DNA of 64,000 nucleotides from Archangium violaceum (GTDB lineage Bacteria > Myxococcota > Myxococcia > Myxococcales > Myxococcaceae), in contig NZ_CP069396.1 of assembly GCF_016887565.1 (NCBI RefSeq), forward strand, positions 8,910,001-8,974,000, given 5' to 3'. The notes beneath the pieces are model-generated. The model was given only the letters and a program-made list of their open reading frames with translations. It was not told where the DNA came from and ran no database searches. Both the position numbers and the translations under genes were made by a program. This document shows, piece by piece, positions 16,629 to 25,218 of the stretch (the stretch's first letter is position 1; every line of letters starts with the position of its first letter).

Positions 16629-17822
16629 TCAGCGCAGCCCGGCCCAGTTGTAGGTGGCGTTGCTGCCTCCGGTCAGCACCCGCCAGTAGCTGGAGTAGTA
16701 CCCGTACGTGTCCTTGATGGCCTTGTAGTTGCTCGACACGTTCCAGTCGTTCGGGCTGGTGCTGCCGAGGTTGTAGATGAGCGAGTCCCCCCACACCGAC
16801 CAGAGCACCCAGGGACGGGCATCGATCTCGGAGACGGTGCCATAGCGACTGTCGCCCCAGCGCACGGGGAGCTTGTCGGTCTCCGCGAGCATGCGCGGTT
16901 TGTTGTAGCCCTTCAGCCCGTCATAGAAGCTGGCGGGGTGGTAGGGGTTGCCGTGGTAGATGTCCACCGCCACGACGTCCACGCGATCAGCACCCGGGTA
17001 GTAGTTCCACGGGTCTCCTCCGTAGGTGCCGTCCCACTCATAGGGAGACCAGACGAAGATCAGGTTCTTCAACCCCCGCGTCTTGACCAGGTAGTCGTGC
17101 ATGATGTTCCAGAGCTGCCGGTACTGGGAGGGATCGTGATTCGCCCACCAGAACGGCGAGGCGCTGCCCTTCTTGTTCATCTCGTGCAACGGACGGAACA
17201 GGACGGGGACCCCCTGCTGCTGCAGAGACGCCAGCTTGTCGGCCGCGAACGACAGATCCCTCAGGAACGCCTGGTACTCGGTGGTGTTCGCCTGCCAGTT
17301 GATGACCCGGCCCATCCAGTTGTAGTCCATCCAGTTCTGCCGGAAGTTGTTCTCCCAGCTCTTCGCGGATGCGCCTGGATAGGACATGTGGAAGCTGAAG
17401 CCGACAATGCCCTCTCCGTAGATGAACCGGTCACGAGCAAAGCCGACGGCGTAGTCCACGTACGGAGCGTTGTAGGACGAGGTGTAGTTCCCGGGCCCGA
17501 AATCGAACTCCACGAAGCCGGGACGCCTGCCCGAGATGTCGCCAACCTTGACCCAGTACTCCCCGGCGTAGCTCTCTTTATGGGCCTCGCAGTGCTGCCC
17601 CATGATGGTCTGCTTCGCGACGCCGTTGCGGCTGTTGTTCTCCAGATCGACGAGCAGGTTGTAGACCTTCTGAGCCTGGGCGCTCGGCCCCGGGGTGCTC
17701 AACGTCTTGGAGACCTGGGCCGAGGCGGGACGGGCCCCCAGGGTCAGCATGAGCGCGGCGATCAGCGTGCCGACGCGCGAGAACCAGCGGGTAGATGTCT
17801 TTGCCGCGGGATGGCCTTGCAT
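16629..17822 (-). CDS. Secreted GH26 beta-mannanase
   Basis: Endo-beta-1,4-mannanase-type glycoside hydrolase, 397 aa, cleaving mannan or galactomannan outside the cell. The signal peptide spans residues 1-36 (cleavage near ASA-QV). The acid/base Glu is in FRPLHEMN, followed by FWWANH. The nucleophile Glu is in MLAETDKLP, after the VDIYHGNPYH strand. GGAGGA stands 9 nt before the ATG. There is no carbohydrate-binding module. It is transcribed alone, divergent from the serine protease. A GH26 beta-1,3-xylanase or lichenase specificity cannot be excluded. Confidence 0.9.
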   Translation of the reverse strand: MQGHPAAKTSTRWFSRVGTLIAALMLTLGARPASAQVSKTLSTPGPSAQAQKVYNLLVDLENNSRNGVAKQTIMGQHCEAHKESYAGEYWVKVGDISGRRPGFVEFDFGPGNYTSSYNAPYVDYAVGFARDRFIYGEGIVGFSFHMSYPGASAKSWENNFRQNWMDYNWMGRVINWQANTTEYQAFLRDLSFAADKLASLQQQGVPVLFRPLHEMNKKGSASPFWWANHDPSQYRQLWNIMHDYLVKTRGLKNLIFVWSPYEWDGTYGGDPWNYYPGADRVDVVAVDIYHGNPYHPASFYDGLKGYNKPRMLAETDKLPVRWGDSRYGTVSEIDARPWVLWSVWGDSLIYNLGSTSPNDWNVSSNYKAIKDTYGYYSSYWRVLTGGSNATYNWAGLR

Positions 17823-18048
17823 GTCTCGTTTTCCTCCGGAAGGGATGGACAGGCGCCGGAGGATAACGATGGATTTAGCGGATTTACATGAATTTCTGCG
17901 AGAGCAGACCTAGGTGAGCGCGACCGGGAACTCCGTCGAGACTGTCGCGGAGATAGTTCCTGGGCAACCGGCCCGCTTCAATTCGTTTTCCTGAGTTGGA
18001 GCGAACTGCTTGGATGCCGCGCCCAACCTACTCCAAGGGAGAGAGCAC

Positions 18049-19272
18049 ATGACGAAGCAGAAGATCCTGCGCGCCGCGGTGTCCGGAGCCGCGCTGTGGC
18101 TGGCGGGATGGGGTGGAGCCGCCGGGGCCGCCGAGGTGCCGGCCAGCCCCCATCGGCCGCGGACGCTCGATGACGCGTTGCTCGAGGTGAACACCACGGT
18201 GCCCGACTTCGGTGGCATGTATTACGACGAGAAGGGCCAACTGGTGGTGCGACTGGTGCACGCCTCCGCGGCCCCCGCCGCCAGGCTCGCCATCGCGAAG
18301 GTGTTCGGCCAGGAGAAGATTCCCGCGGAGGGGCTGGTGACGGAGCCGGCCACTCGCACCTTCGCCCAGCTCAAGGCGCTGCACGAGCTCCTCACCCCCG
18401 GCGTGCTGTCCGTGGCCGGCGCGGTCGCCACGGACGTCGATGAGAAGTCGAACCGTGTCGCCATCGGCATCGAGAGCGCCGAGGCGCGCTCGCGCGTCGA
18501 GAAGGTCCTCGAGCGCCTGGAGGTGGACCGTGACGCCATCGACATCGTCGTGGTGGGCCGCATCCTCCCCACCAACGTCCAGGGCGGATGGCTGCCCATC
18601 ACCGGTGGAATCCAGATCGAAACGCCGGGCAAGTACTGCACCCTCGGCTTCGCCGCGCTCCAGGGCAGCACGCTGGGCTTCGTGAGCAACTCGCATTGCA
18701 CGCAGACGCAGGGCGGCGTCGAGGCCACGCCCGCCTACCAGGCCGTCTACCCCAACCTGGCCGGCACGGAGCTCACCGACCCCGGCTACACCAGTGGCGG
18801 AAGCTGCCCCGCGGGCCGCATCTGCCGCTACAGCGACAGCGCCTTCTTCCGCGCCAGCGTCAGCGTCAACCCGCTGGTGGCGTACACGCCGGGCCCCTTC
18901 AACCTGTCCATCTCCTCCTGGCTGGATGTGCCGGGCAAGATGCTCTACCCCTCGCAGGGACAGACCGTCTACAAGACGGGCCGCACCTCGGGCACCACCA
19001 GCGGCACCATCCAGTGGGCGTGCGCCACCGTCAACTCGGGTGGCGGCCCGCACACCTATTTCTGCAACTACATCGCCACCAACACCACGCAGAACGGTGC
19101 CGGCGGTGACAGCGGCTCGCCGGTCTACTTCCTGTCCGGCAACACCGCGACGTTGACGGGCCTCATGTGGGGCGCGGGCTCGGACCCGTGGAACTTCGCC
19201 TTCGCCCCGTTGGGCTCCGTGCAGAACGAGCTGGGCGTCGTCCCCTACTGCCAGGGCTTCGTGGGCTGCTGA
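18049..19272 (+). CDS. Secreted trypsin-like (S1) serine protease with prodomain
   Basis: A 407-aa exported protease. The signal peptide (about residues 1-24) is followed by a prodomain of roughly 160 residues with inhibitor-like alternating helices and strands. The catalytic triad is His216 (SNSHCT), Asp263 (YSDSAFF) and Ser355 (GDSGSP). The domain resembles bacterial streptogrisin/alpha-lytic types rather than digestive trypsin. The ATG at 18049 follows GGGAGAG; an upstream ATG at 18010 would add 13 residues before a good signal peptide. The shared region 17823-18048 with the mannanase gene is AT-richer and must hold divergent promoters. A bidirectional hairpin at 19364-19395 ends it. Confidence 0.9.
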   Translation: MTKQKILRAAVSGAALWLAGWGGAAGAAEVPASPHRPRTLDDALLEVNTTVPDFGGMYYDEKGQLVVRLVHASAAPAARLAIAKVFGQEKIPAEGLVTEPATRTFAQLKALHELLTPGVLSVAGAVATDVDEKSNRVAIGIESAEARSRVEKVLERLEVDRDAIDIVVVGRILPTNVQGGWLPITGGIQIETPGKYCTLGFAALQGSTLGFVSNSHCTQTQGGVEATPAYQAVYPNLAGTELTDPGYTSGGSCPAGRICRYSDSAFFRASVSVNPLVAYTPGPFNLSISSWLDVPGKMLYPSQGQTVYKTGRTSGTTSGTIQWACATVNSGGGPHTYFCNYIATNTTQNGAGGDSGSPVYFLSGNTATLTGLMWGAGSDPWNFAFAPLGSVQNELGVVPYCQGFVGC

Positions 19273-19363
19273 CCTTTCCGCCCATCCCCGACCGAGCGGC
19301 AGGTCGTTCTGGGCCAGGGCGAAGTCTCCCGCCTGTCTTCCATTGATTCGCACCGTCACAGCA

Positions 19364-19395
19364 CAGGTACGGCCCCACGGCCGGGACCGTACCTG
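19364..19395. terminator. Bidirectional terminator hairpin
   Basis: CAGGTACGG (19364-19372) pairs perfectly with CCGTACCTG (19387-19395). It lies between the convergent serine protease gene and the cysteine-rich peptide gene. Confidence 0.6.
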
Positions 19396-19404
19396 AATCT
19401 TCAA

Positions 19405-19620
19405 TCAGCAGATGCAAAGGTTCCGCGGGTTGCAGAAGGCGAGCTCAGACCCGCAGTACTCGAAACAATCATCGTCGATCTGGCACGACTTCGCGGGCGC
19501 CGGCTGCGAGCCCACCTGCGCCTCGCTCGACTTCGCCGCGGCCTGCTGCGCACCAAAGCCAAAAGCCACGCCCATACCAAGAGCGAACACCTGCAATGCA
19601 ATACGCATCTGGCGGCTCAT
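19405..19620 (-). CDS. Small secreted six-cysteine peptide (knottin-like spacing)
   Basis: A 71-aa precursor: signal peptide of about 30 residues (FALGMGVAFGFGAQQAAA), then a short linker and a C-terminal module with six Cys in the pattern C-x5-C-x3-C-x6-C-x5-C-x-C, rich in acidic residues after the first Cys (QIDDD). The ATG at 19620 is preceded by GAGGAG. The compact, even-Cys module suggests three disulfides, as in knottins or defensin-like peptides. I do not recognise a named family. It stands alone, tail to tail with a secreted protease; function unknown (toxin, protease inhibitor or surface peptide). Confidence 0.7.
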   Translation of the reverse strand: MSRQMRIALQVFALGMGVAFGFGAQQAAAKSSEAQVGSQPAPAKSCQIDDDCFEYCGSELAFCNPRNLCIC

Positions 19621-19772
19621 GAACGACTCCTCGTGCAATGAGCGCCCTCATGGCGCTCATGGATTCATATTCACGCCAACGAATGAACGAAACGTGTCGA
19701 CCGACCCGAGCGTGCCCCTCGCGCGGCTCGTTCCGCCCCTCCCGTCCGTCCTGGCGCGTATAGTCCACGCCC

Positions 19773-20792
19773 ATGCAACAGGGTCCGAGCCTCGATGCCT
19801 TCGTCCTCCTCAAGCGCCTGGCCATGGGCGCCATGTCCGAGGTGTTCCTCGCGGAGGTGAAGGGCGTGGTGGGACCCGACCGGCTGGTGGCGCTCAAGCG
19901 GATGCGCCCGGAGGTCGCGGGTGACGAGGCCTGGGTGCGGCAGTTCCTGGATGAGGCCCACCTCTCCACCCTGCTCAATCATCCGTTCCTGGCGCGTCTG
20001 CGCACCTATGGCCAGCAGGACGGCCTGCTGTTCCTCGTGTTCGAGTACGTGCACGGCCTCACCCTGGCGCAGCTCCTGGAGGCGCGCCGCGCCGCGGGGC
20101 TGGGGCCGCTGCCCTGGGCGCACGCGGTGCGCATCGCCACGTACGTGTCCGAATGTCTTGGCTACCTGCACGCCCTGCGGGGCCGGGAGGGTCAGCCGCT
20201 GGGACTCGTCCACCGCGACATCCATCCCGGCAACATCATGATCGCCGACACCGGAGCGGTGAAGCTGCTCGACTTCGGCATCGCGCGCAGGACCGGACGG
20301 CTGACGGAGACGCAGCCCGGCCGGGTCAAGGCCCGCCTGGAGTACGCCGCGCCGGAGCAGCTTCGCGAGGCGCCACTGGATGAGCGGACGGATGTCCATG
20401 GACTGGCGCTGACGCTCCATGAGCTGCTCTCGGGAGTGCAGCCCCTGCGGCGGGACAACCCGGTGCGAACGATGGAGGCGGTGATGAAGGAGGTGCCCCG
20501 CGGACTCGGCGCGGTGCGTCCCGCCGTGCCCGAGGCGGTTCAGCGGAGCGTGACGGCGGCCCTCGCCAAGCAGCCCGCGCAGCGCCCTTCGTTGATGGAG
20601 CTCCGGACCTCGCTCGACCAGGCCCTACGCGCTGGTGCCCCCCTGGTGGGCCTGCCCGAGCTGGCCGAGCTGGTGGCTCCCTGGCTCCCCGGCTCCGGGC
20701 GCCTGCCCTGGAGCCAGGACCGCGCACGGGAGATCCCCACCGTCACCCACACCGCCGACCTGTCCCATCCGCCCCGGAACACGAAGGGCTGA
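19773..20792 (+). CDS. Ser/Thr protein kinase (soluble)
   Basis: A 339-aa eukaryote-type kinase that should be catalytically competent: ATP-site Lys in ALKRM, catalytic loop LVHRDIHPGN (His near 147), DFG in LLDFGIA, APE-like YAAPEQ. The glycine loop is degenerate (LAMGAMSEVFLA). There is no transmembrane segment; after about residue 275 a short unstructured tail follows. No Shine-Dalgarno is visible, but TATAGT lies 8 nt before the ATG, which suggests a nearly leaderless transcript. It converges on the FHA-sigma-54 activator with 3 bp between stops; substrates unknown. Confidence 0.88.
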   Translation: MQQGPSLDAFVLLKRLAMGAMSEVFLAEVKGVVGPDRLVALKRMRPEVAGDEAWVRQFLDEAHLSTLLNHPFLARLRTYGQQDGLLFLVFEYVHGLTLAQLLEARRAAGLGPLPWAHAVRIATYVSECLGYLHALRGREGQPLGLVHRDIHPGNIMIADTGAVKLLDFGIARRTGRLTETQPGRVKARLEYAAPEQLREAPLDERTDVHGLALTLHELLSGVQPLRRDNPVRTMEAVMKEVPRGLGAVRPAVPEAVQRSVTAALAKQPAQRPSLMELRTSLDQALRAGAPLVGLPELAELVAPWLPGSGRLPWSQDRAREIPTVTHTADLSHPPRNTKG

Positions 20793-20795
20793 CGC

Positions 20796-22124
20796 TCAAT
20801 CTCCCGCCTTCAACCCGTAGCGGTTGAGCAGTCCATGGACGTGGCTGCGCGCCAGCCCCGCCGTCCGCGCCACTTCCGAGATGTTGTTGCCGCACCGCGC
20901 GAGCAGCGCCGTCAGGTACTCGCGGGTGAAGGCCTCCACCATGCGCTCCTTGGCCTCCTTGAAGGTCAGGGCGCTCAGGTCCTCGGCGGGAGTGACAGCG
21001 GCGCTCACCGGCCGCGCCGCGTCCGGCAGCTCCACGTCCCCCGCCGCGAGGACACGGTGCACGAAGTTGCGCAGCTCCCGCACGTTGCCCGGCCAGTCGT
21101 AGCCGACCAGCCGCTGCACCAGCGCCTCCGTGAACGGGAAGTCCGGCTGGCCGGCCTGCTCGAAGAGGTGGCGCGCCAGCAGGGGGATGTCCTCCGAGCG
21201 CTCGCGCAACGCGGGGACCCGCACCGGCACCACCGCCAGCCGGTAGTAGAGATCCGCCCGGAAGCGCCCCGCGGCCACCTCCGCCTTCAGATCGCGGTGC
21301 GTGGCCGCCACCACGCGCACGTCCACGTCCCGCGCGGCGTTGTCACCCACCCGGCGCACCGTGCCCGACTCCAGCACCCGAAGCAGCTTCGGCTGGAGCT
21401 CCAGGGGAAGCTCGCCCACCTCGTCCAGGAAGACCGTGCCGCCATGTGCCTGCACCAGGTGCCCCTGGCGATCGGCATGCGCCCCCGTGAAGGCGCCCTT
21501 CGCGTGCCCGAACAGCTCGCTCTCGATGAGCGAGGGCACCACCGCCCCACAGTCCACGATGACGAAGGGCTTGTCGCTCCGGGGAGAGGCCTGGTGGAGC
21601 GCCTCGGCCAGCAGCTCCTTGCCGGTGCCCGTCTCTCCCAGCAACAGCACGGAGAAGGAGGAGCGCGCGGCCCGCTCCAGCACGCCGAAGAGACGCTGCA
21701 TCGCGGCGCTCCGCCCCAGCGCGCGTCCGAAGGCGGTGCGCGGCGCGGGCTCGGCGCCCTCCTCGGACGGCTCGGGCACGACGAGCAGCGTCGTCTTGCC
21801 GAGCGTGAAGCGCGCCTCGCTGGCCACGGTGACCTCATGGATGCGCACCCCCAGGGACCAGGTGCCATTGCGCGAGCCCACATCCCGAACTCGCACGCCC
21901 TCCGGCCGGGCTTGCAGCTCCAGGTGGACCCGCGACACCGTCGGATCGCTCAGCCGCAGGCCGCCCTCCACCTGGGTGCCCACGAGCAACGTCCCTTCGA
22001 GGGGGAGCTCCTGCCGCGCGTCCGGCCCCATCTCCACCACCACGCGGAAACGGGGGCCACGCGACTCTGGCCGCCCCTCCGTCAGGGCTCCGGGGGACAA
22101 CGGTTCGGTGGAGGAAACACCCAT
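20796..22124 (-). CDS. FHA-domain sigma-54-dependent transcriptional activator
   Basis: A 442-aa enhancer-binding protein. The N-terminal FHA phosphothreonine-binding domain (about 25-115; SDPTVSRVHLEL, DVGSRNGTW) replaces a receiver. The AAA+ domain has Walker A GETGTGKE, the sigma-54-contacting GAFTGA, Walker B FLDEVG and the arginine-finger region. The C-terminus is a Fis-type helix-turn-helix (NNISEVARTAGLARSHVHGLL). Such FHA-activators respond to Ser/Thr kinases; kinase genes lie on both sides. The ATG at 22124 overlaps, on the opposite strand, the start of the neighbouring kinase; an in-frame ATG at 22151 is an alternative and would overlap that kinase gene more. Confidence 0.9.
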   Translation of the reverse strand: MGVSSTEPLSPGALTEGRPESRGPRFRVVVEMGPDARQELPLEGTLLVGTQVEGGLRLSDPTVSRVHLELQARPEGVRVRDVGSRNGTWSLGVRIHEVTVASEARFTLGKTTLLVVPEPSEEGAEPAPRTAFGRALGRSAAMQRLFGVLERAARSSFSVLLLGETGTGKELLAEALHQASPRSDKPFVIVDCGAVVPSLIESELFGHAKGAFTGAHADRQGHLVQAHGGTVFLDEVGELPLELQPKLLRVLESGTVRRVGDNAARDVDVRVVAATHRDLKAEVAAGRFRADLYYRLAVVPVRVPALRERSEDIPLLARHLFEQAGQPDFPFTEALVQRLVGYDWPGNVRELRNFVHRVLAAGDVELPDAARPVSAAVTPAEDLSALTFKEAKERMVEAFTREYLTALLARCGNNISEVARTAGLARSHVHGLLNRYGLKAGD

Positions 22125-23727
22125 GAGGTATGCCAAAATACGGCCGCCCATGGCTCCCCACAAGCACCCCTCCTCGTGCGCCACTTGCGGGCTGCCTCTC
22201 CCTTTCCCCGGCGCCTCCTGCACGGAGTGCACCGCCATCACCCAGCACGCCGGTGAGGCGGGGGGGCGCCCCCCGCGCATCCCAGCGCGGCGTCCCCTGA
22301 CTCCGGGTGACGTGCTGGAGGGCAAGTGGCGGCTGGAGGAGCTGCTGGGTGCCGGAGGCATGGGCCAGGTGTACCGGGCCCGGGACCTCGCGCTCGAGCG
22401 CACCGTGGCCGTCAAGCTGCTTCACGAAGCCCTGTGCGAGGACCCGAAGAGCGTGGCGCGCTTCGAACGGGAGGCGCGGGCGATGGCGCGGCTGGAGCAC
22501 CCGCACATCACCCCCATCTACGCGGTCGGCCAGCAGGAAGGGCGTCCGTTCATCGTGATGAAGCACCTGGAGGGGATGTCCCTGGCGCGCTACCTGCGCT
22601 CGGTGCCCGGTCCCCTGCCCGTCTCGGAAGTGCTCGCCCTGGCGCGACAGTTGTGCACAGGGCTGGACTTCATCCACCAGCGCGGCTGCGTCCACCGTGA
22701 CATCAAGCCGGGGAACATCTTCCTGTCGCCCGGCGGACACGCCACGCTGCTCGACTTCGGCATCCTCTGGGAGCACCGCGGCGAGGAAGCCACCCGGAGT
22801 GGCGCTCGGCTCGGCACGCCCAGCTACATGGCGCCGGAGCAGGCCCGAGGCGAGCCCGTCGACGCCCGCGCCGACCAGTTTTCCCTGGGGCTGGTGCTGC
22901 TGGAGATGTTGACGGGCCTGCCCCCGGCGAGCACCTGCCGGCTCCTGGGTGAAGGGCCACGGGATGCGGCACGAGCGATCCGTGAGCAGGCGCCGTGGCT
23001 GTCGCTGCCACTGGCGGAGGTGCTCGTACGGGCCACCGCGCCCAACCCGGAGCAGCGCCATGCGGGCGCACTCGCGCTGCTCGCGGCCCTGGAGGCGGCG
23101 GAGCTCGCGCCCCCCGCGGCGGAACCATCCCCGACCCCTCCCCCGGCACCGGTTCCGGTCGGGAGCGGGAGACGCATGCGGCGCATGTCCATGGCGCTGC
23201 TGGGCGTCGCGAGCGTGGGAGCGCTCCTCGCCGCGATGCTCGCTTCCCGGAGCACGGGGCAGCTCCCGGTCGCGCCAGCGTCGTCGGCTCCGGGCTCCGT
23301 GTCGGCAGCCGCCACCGCGCCAGCCTCCGCCACTCCGAGCCCACCGCGGGAAACCACCCCCGACCGGGACGCCGCCGCCCCTGCCGTGGCACCCGCCTCC
23401 GAGGAGCCGCCTCCCGCGAAGACGACTCCCCACCGGACCGGAGCGCAGGCGTCGCTCGCGTCATCCGCCGTGGGGAGCAACGCCCGGCAGCGGGGCGCCA
23501 GGAAGGGCCAGGGGGAGTTGCGCGTGGTGACCGTGCACGAGGGCAAGACGGTCTGGGCCAACGTCAGCGTGGACGGCCAGCACCACGGCGCCACCCCGGT
23601 GTCCCTCGAGCTGCCCCAGGGGCGGCACTCCGTGCGCGTGGAACGCGGTGGCTTCGCCACGGAGGAACGCCAAGTCGAGGTTTCCCCGGGAAGGAAAGCA
23701 GTGGTACGCATCGAACTCCACGAATGA
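22123..23727 (+). CDS. Membrane Ser/Thr protein kinase with zinc-ribbon N-terminus and PEGA domain
   Basis: A 534-aa kinase. N-terminal CxxC pairs (CATC ... CTEC) suggest a zinc ribbon. The kinase domain (about 60-330) has the full GAGGMGQVY loop, VAVKLL, VHRDIKPGN (His near 192), DFG and APE. A Pro-rich segment, one TM helix (MALLGVASVGALLAAMLA) and a long Ala/Pro/Ser-rich stalk follow, then a C-terminal PEGA domain (VSVDGQHHGATPVSLELPQG). I use the ATG at 22123, which has GGAGGA 7 nt upstream, rather than 22150. The next gene overlaps by ATGA, so a PEGA/barrel protein is translationally coupled. Likely sensor for the divergent FHA activator. Confidence 0.88.
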   Translation: MRYAKIRPPMAPHKHPSSCATCGLPLPFPGASCTECTAITQHAGEAGGRPPRIPARRPLTPGDVLEGKWRLEELLGAGGMGQVYRARDLALERTVAVKLLHEALCEDPKSVARFEREARAMARLEHPHITPIYAVGQQEGRPFIVMKHLEGMSLARYLRSVPGPLPVSEVLALARQLCTGLDFIHQRGCVHRDIKPGNIFLSPGGHATLLDFGILWEHRGEEATRSGARLGTPSYMAPEQARGEPVDARADQFSLGLVLLEMLTGLPPASTCRLLGEGPRDAARAIREQAPWLSLPLAEVLVRATAPNPEQRHAGALALLAALEAAELAPPAAEPSPTPPPAPVPVGSGRRMRRMSMALLGVASVGALLAAMLASRSTGQLPVAPASSAPGSVSAAATAPASATPSPPRETTPDRDAAAPAVAPASEEPPPAKTTPHRTGAQASLASSAVGSNARQRGARKGQGELRVVTVHEGKTVWANVSVDGQHHGATPVSLELPQGRHSVRVERGGFATEERQVEVSPGRKAVVRIELHE

Positions 23728-24671
23728 GCGCTCCACTGTTGGTGATGTCGCTGCTCCTCTCGTCCAGCGCACCCGTCGAAGGGCACCGCGCGCTGGATGC
23801 GGCGCTCCAGGCCCTGTCCGAAGGGGACTTCGAGTCCGCGCTCTCCCGTGTGGAGGCGGAGCTGAAGCGGACCCGTGACGAGGCCCTCGTCGCGCGGCTG
23901 CACCTGGTCCGAGGCGAGGTGTACGCGGCGCTCCGCCAGTACGCCCGGATGGAGGCCGCCTTCGCCCAGGCGCTCGAGTCGGACCCGGACGCGCGCCTGG
24001 ACCCGGAGCGCGTGCAGCCCACCGTGGTGACGCTCTTCGAGAGTCTGCGCGAGCGGCTCCGGGGTGAGTTGGCCGTCGAGGTCGAGCCTTCCGGAGCGGA
24101 GCTGCGTCTCGATGGACGGCCGCTCGGACAGGCGCCCTGGCGGGGCCCGGTCCCCATCGGAACGCACACCCTGGACGTGGGCCCGGGGATGACCACGCTC
24201 CAGGTCAAGGTGCGCCCCGGCCGGACGGAACAGGTGCGCGTCGTCCTTCCACCGGTGGCCTCGGAGGGGACGCCCCTGTCCGGACTCGAGCTCAGCGCCC
24301 AGCTCCGGGCCGCGCTGGGCCTGTCCCCTCTGTCGGGCGTGGGAATGGAGGCGGGCGCGAGGCTGGCGGGTACGTATGTCTATGGCGAGCTCAACGCCAC
24401 CGCGGGACGCCGGTTCGGCGCGTCCGCGCGCCTGGGAGCCCAGGCGCCGGAGCTCGTGGGTCCGCTGACGTTCTTCCTCTCACTGGATGCGTATGCCCTG
24501 GGAGGACCGGTCCTCTTCGGCGGCGGGCTGTCCGCCGGAGCGAGCCTCCCCCTCTCCACGAAGTTCGACCTCTTCGCGGAGCTGAGCGGACGCTGGCTCC
24601 CCGCGAGCTCCTCGTACGGGACCACGCACCTGCTGGGCCTCGCCGGACTGCGCTTCACTCCAGGCAGGTAG
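23724..24671 (+). CDS. TPR-PEGA protein with C-terminal beta-barrel-like domain
   Basis: A 315-aa exported protein. A short signal peptide (MSAPLLVMSLLLSSSAP) precedes TPR-like helices (about 20-100), then a PEGA domain (AVEVEPSGAELRLDGRPLG, about 115-185), and a C-terminal stretch of alternating Gly-rich strands ending in GLAGLRFTPGR, like an outer-membrane barrel. The start overlaps the kinase stop as ATGA, so the two proteins are made together; both carry PEGA domains. Inferred role: envelope component monitored or modified by the kinase. Confidence 0.78.
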   Translation: MSAPLLVMSLLLSSSAPVEGHRALDAALQALSEGDFESALSRVEAELKRTRDEALVARLHLVRGEVYAALRQYARMEAAFAQALESDPDARLDPERVQPTVVTLFESLRERLRGELAVEVEPSGAELRLDGRPLGQAPWRGPVPIGTHTLDVGPGMTTLQVKVRPGRTEQVRVVLPPVASEGTPLSGLELSAQLRAALGLSPLSGVGMEAGARLAGTYVYGELNATAGRRFGASARLGAQAPELVGPLTFFLSLDAYALGGPVLFGGGLSAGASLPLSTKFDLFAELSGRWLPASSSYGTTHLLGLAGLRFTPGR

Positions 24672-24733
24672 CAAAGGCGGAGGCCCCGGCCCCACCCCAC
24701 CTCCATGCCTCGCGCATCCGCCGCGGTCCAGCC

Positions 24734-25051
24734 TCAGAACCAGGCCAGGAGCGGAAGACGAAGGCTGAAGAGGCCCCCTCCCGACGCGGAGAGCGAGAAC
24801 CCGAAGCTCGGCCCACGCATCAGCAGCCCGAGGATCGCCATCCCGATGCTCGCGGCGACCACCTTGCGGCCCGTGACGAGCGAGTGCAGGAAGGAGGTCT
24901 CGTAGTTGATGCCCACGTAGCGGATGGCGAAGAGCAGCCCGATGGGCAGCACGGGGAAGCCATCGACGGTGAACCAGACGGTGGAGAAGGCCATCAGCTT
25001 GTAGAAGGTCGCACGGCTCAGGTGGAAGCGGTCGTCGTGAACGGTGTCCAT
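24734..25051 (-). CDS. Small membrane protein of unknown function
   Basis: A 105-aa protein with two hydrophobic helices (about 30-46, FPVLPIGLLFAIRYVG; and 63-78, VVAASIGMAILGLLM) and a Ser/Gly-rich C-terminus ending in LLAWF. The ATG at 25051 follows AGAGGAG at 4 nt; the frame is open further upstream but without coding character. It lies downstream of the SulP gene on the same strand, about 170 bp away. I do not recognise the family. Confidence 0.6.
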   Translation of the reverse strand: MDTVHDDRFHLSRATFYKLMAFSTVWFTVDGFPVLPIGLLFAIRYVGINYETSFLHSLVTGRKVVAASIGMAILGLLMRGPSFGFSLSASGGGLFSLRLPLLAWF

Positions 25052-25218
25052 GAGGCTCCTCTGGAAAAGAGTTGCCCTGGGCACCGAGCACATCCCAGGC
25101 CAACACCCGTGGACGTCATTCCGGTCACCTGGCGGGAAGACCCGTCCACCCATGAGACACCCAGTCCCGTTCATGAGCCGAGGGGCGGGCGGACGGGAGC
25201 GCGCTCCGGCGCTGGCGC

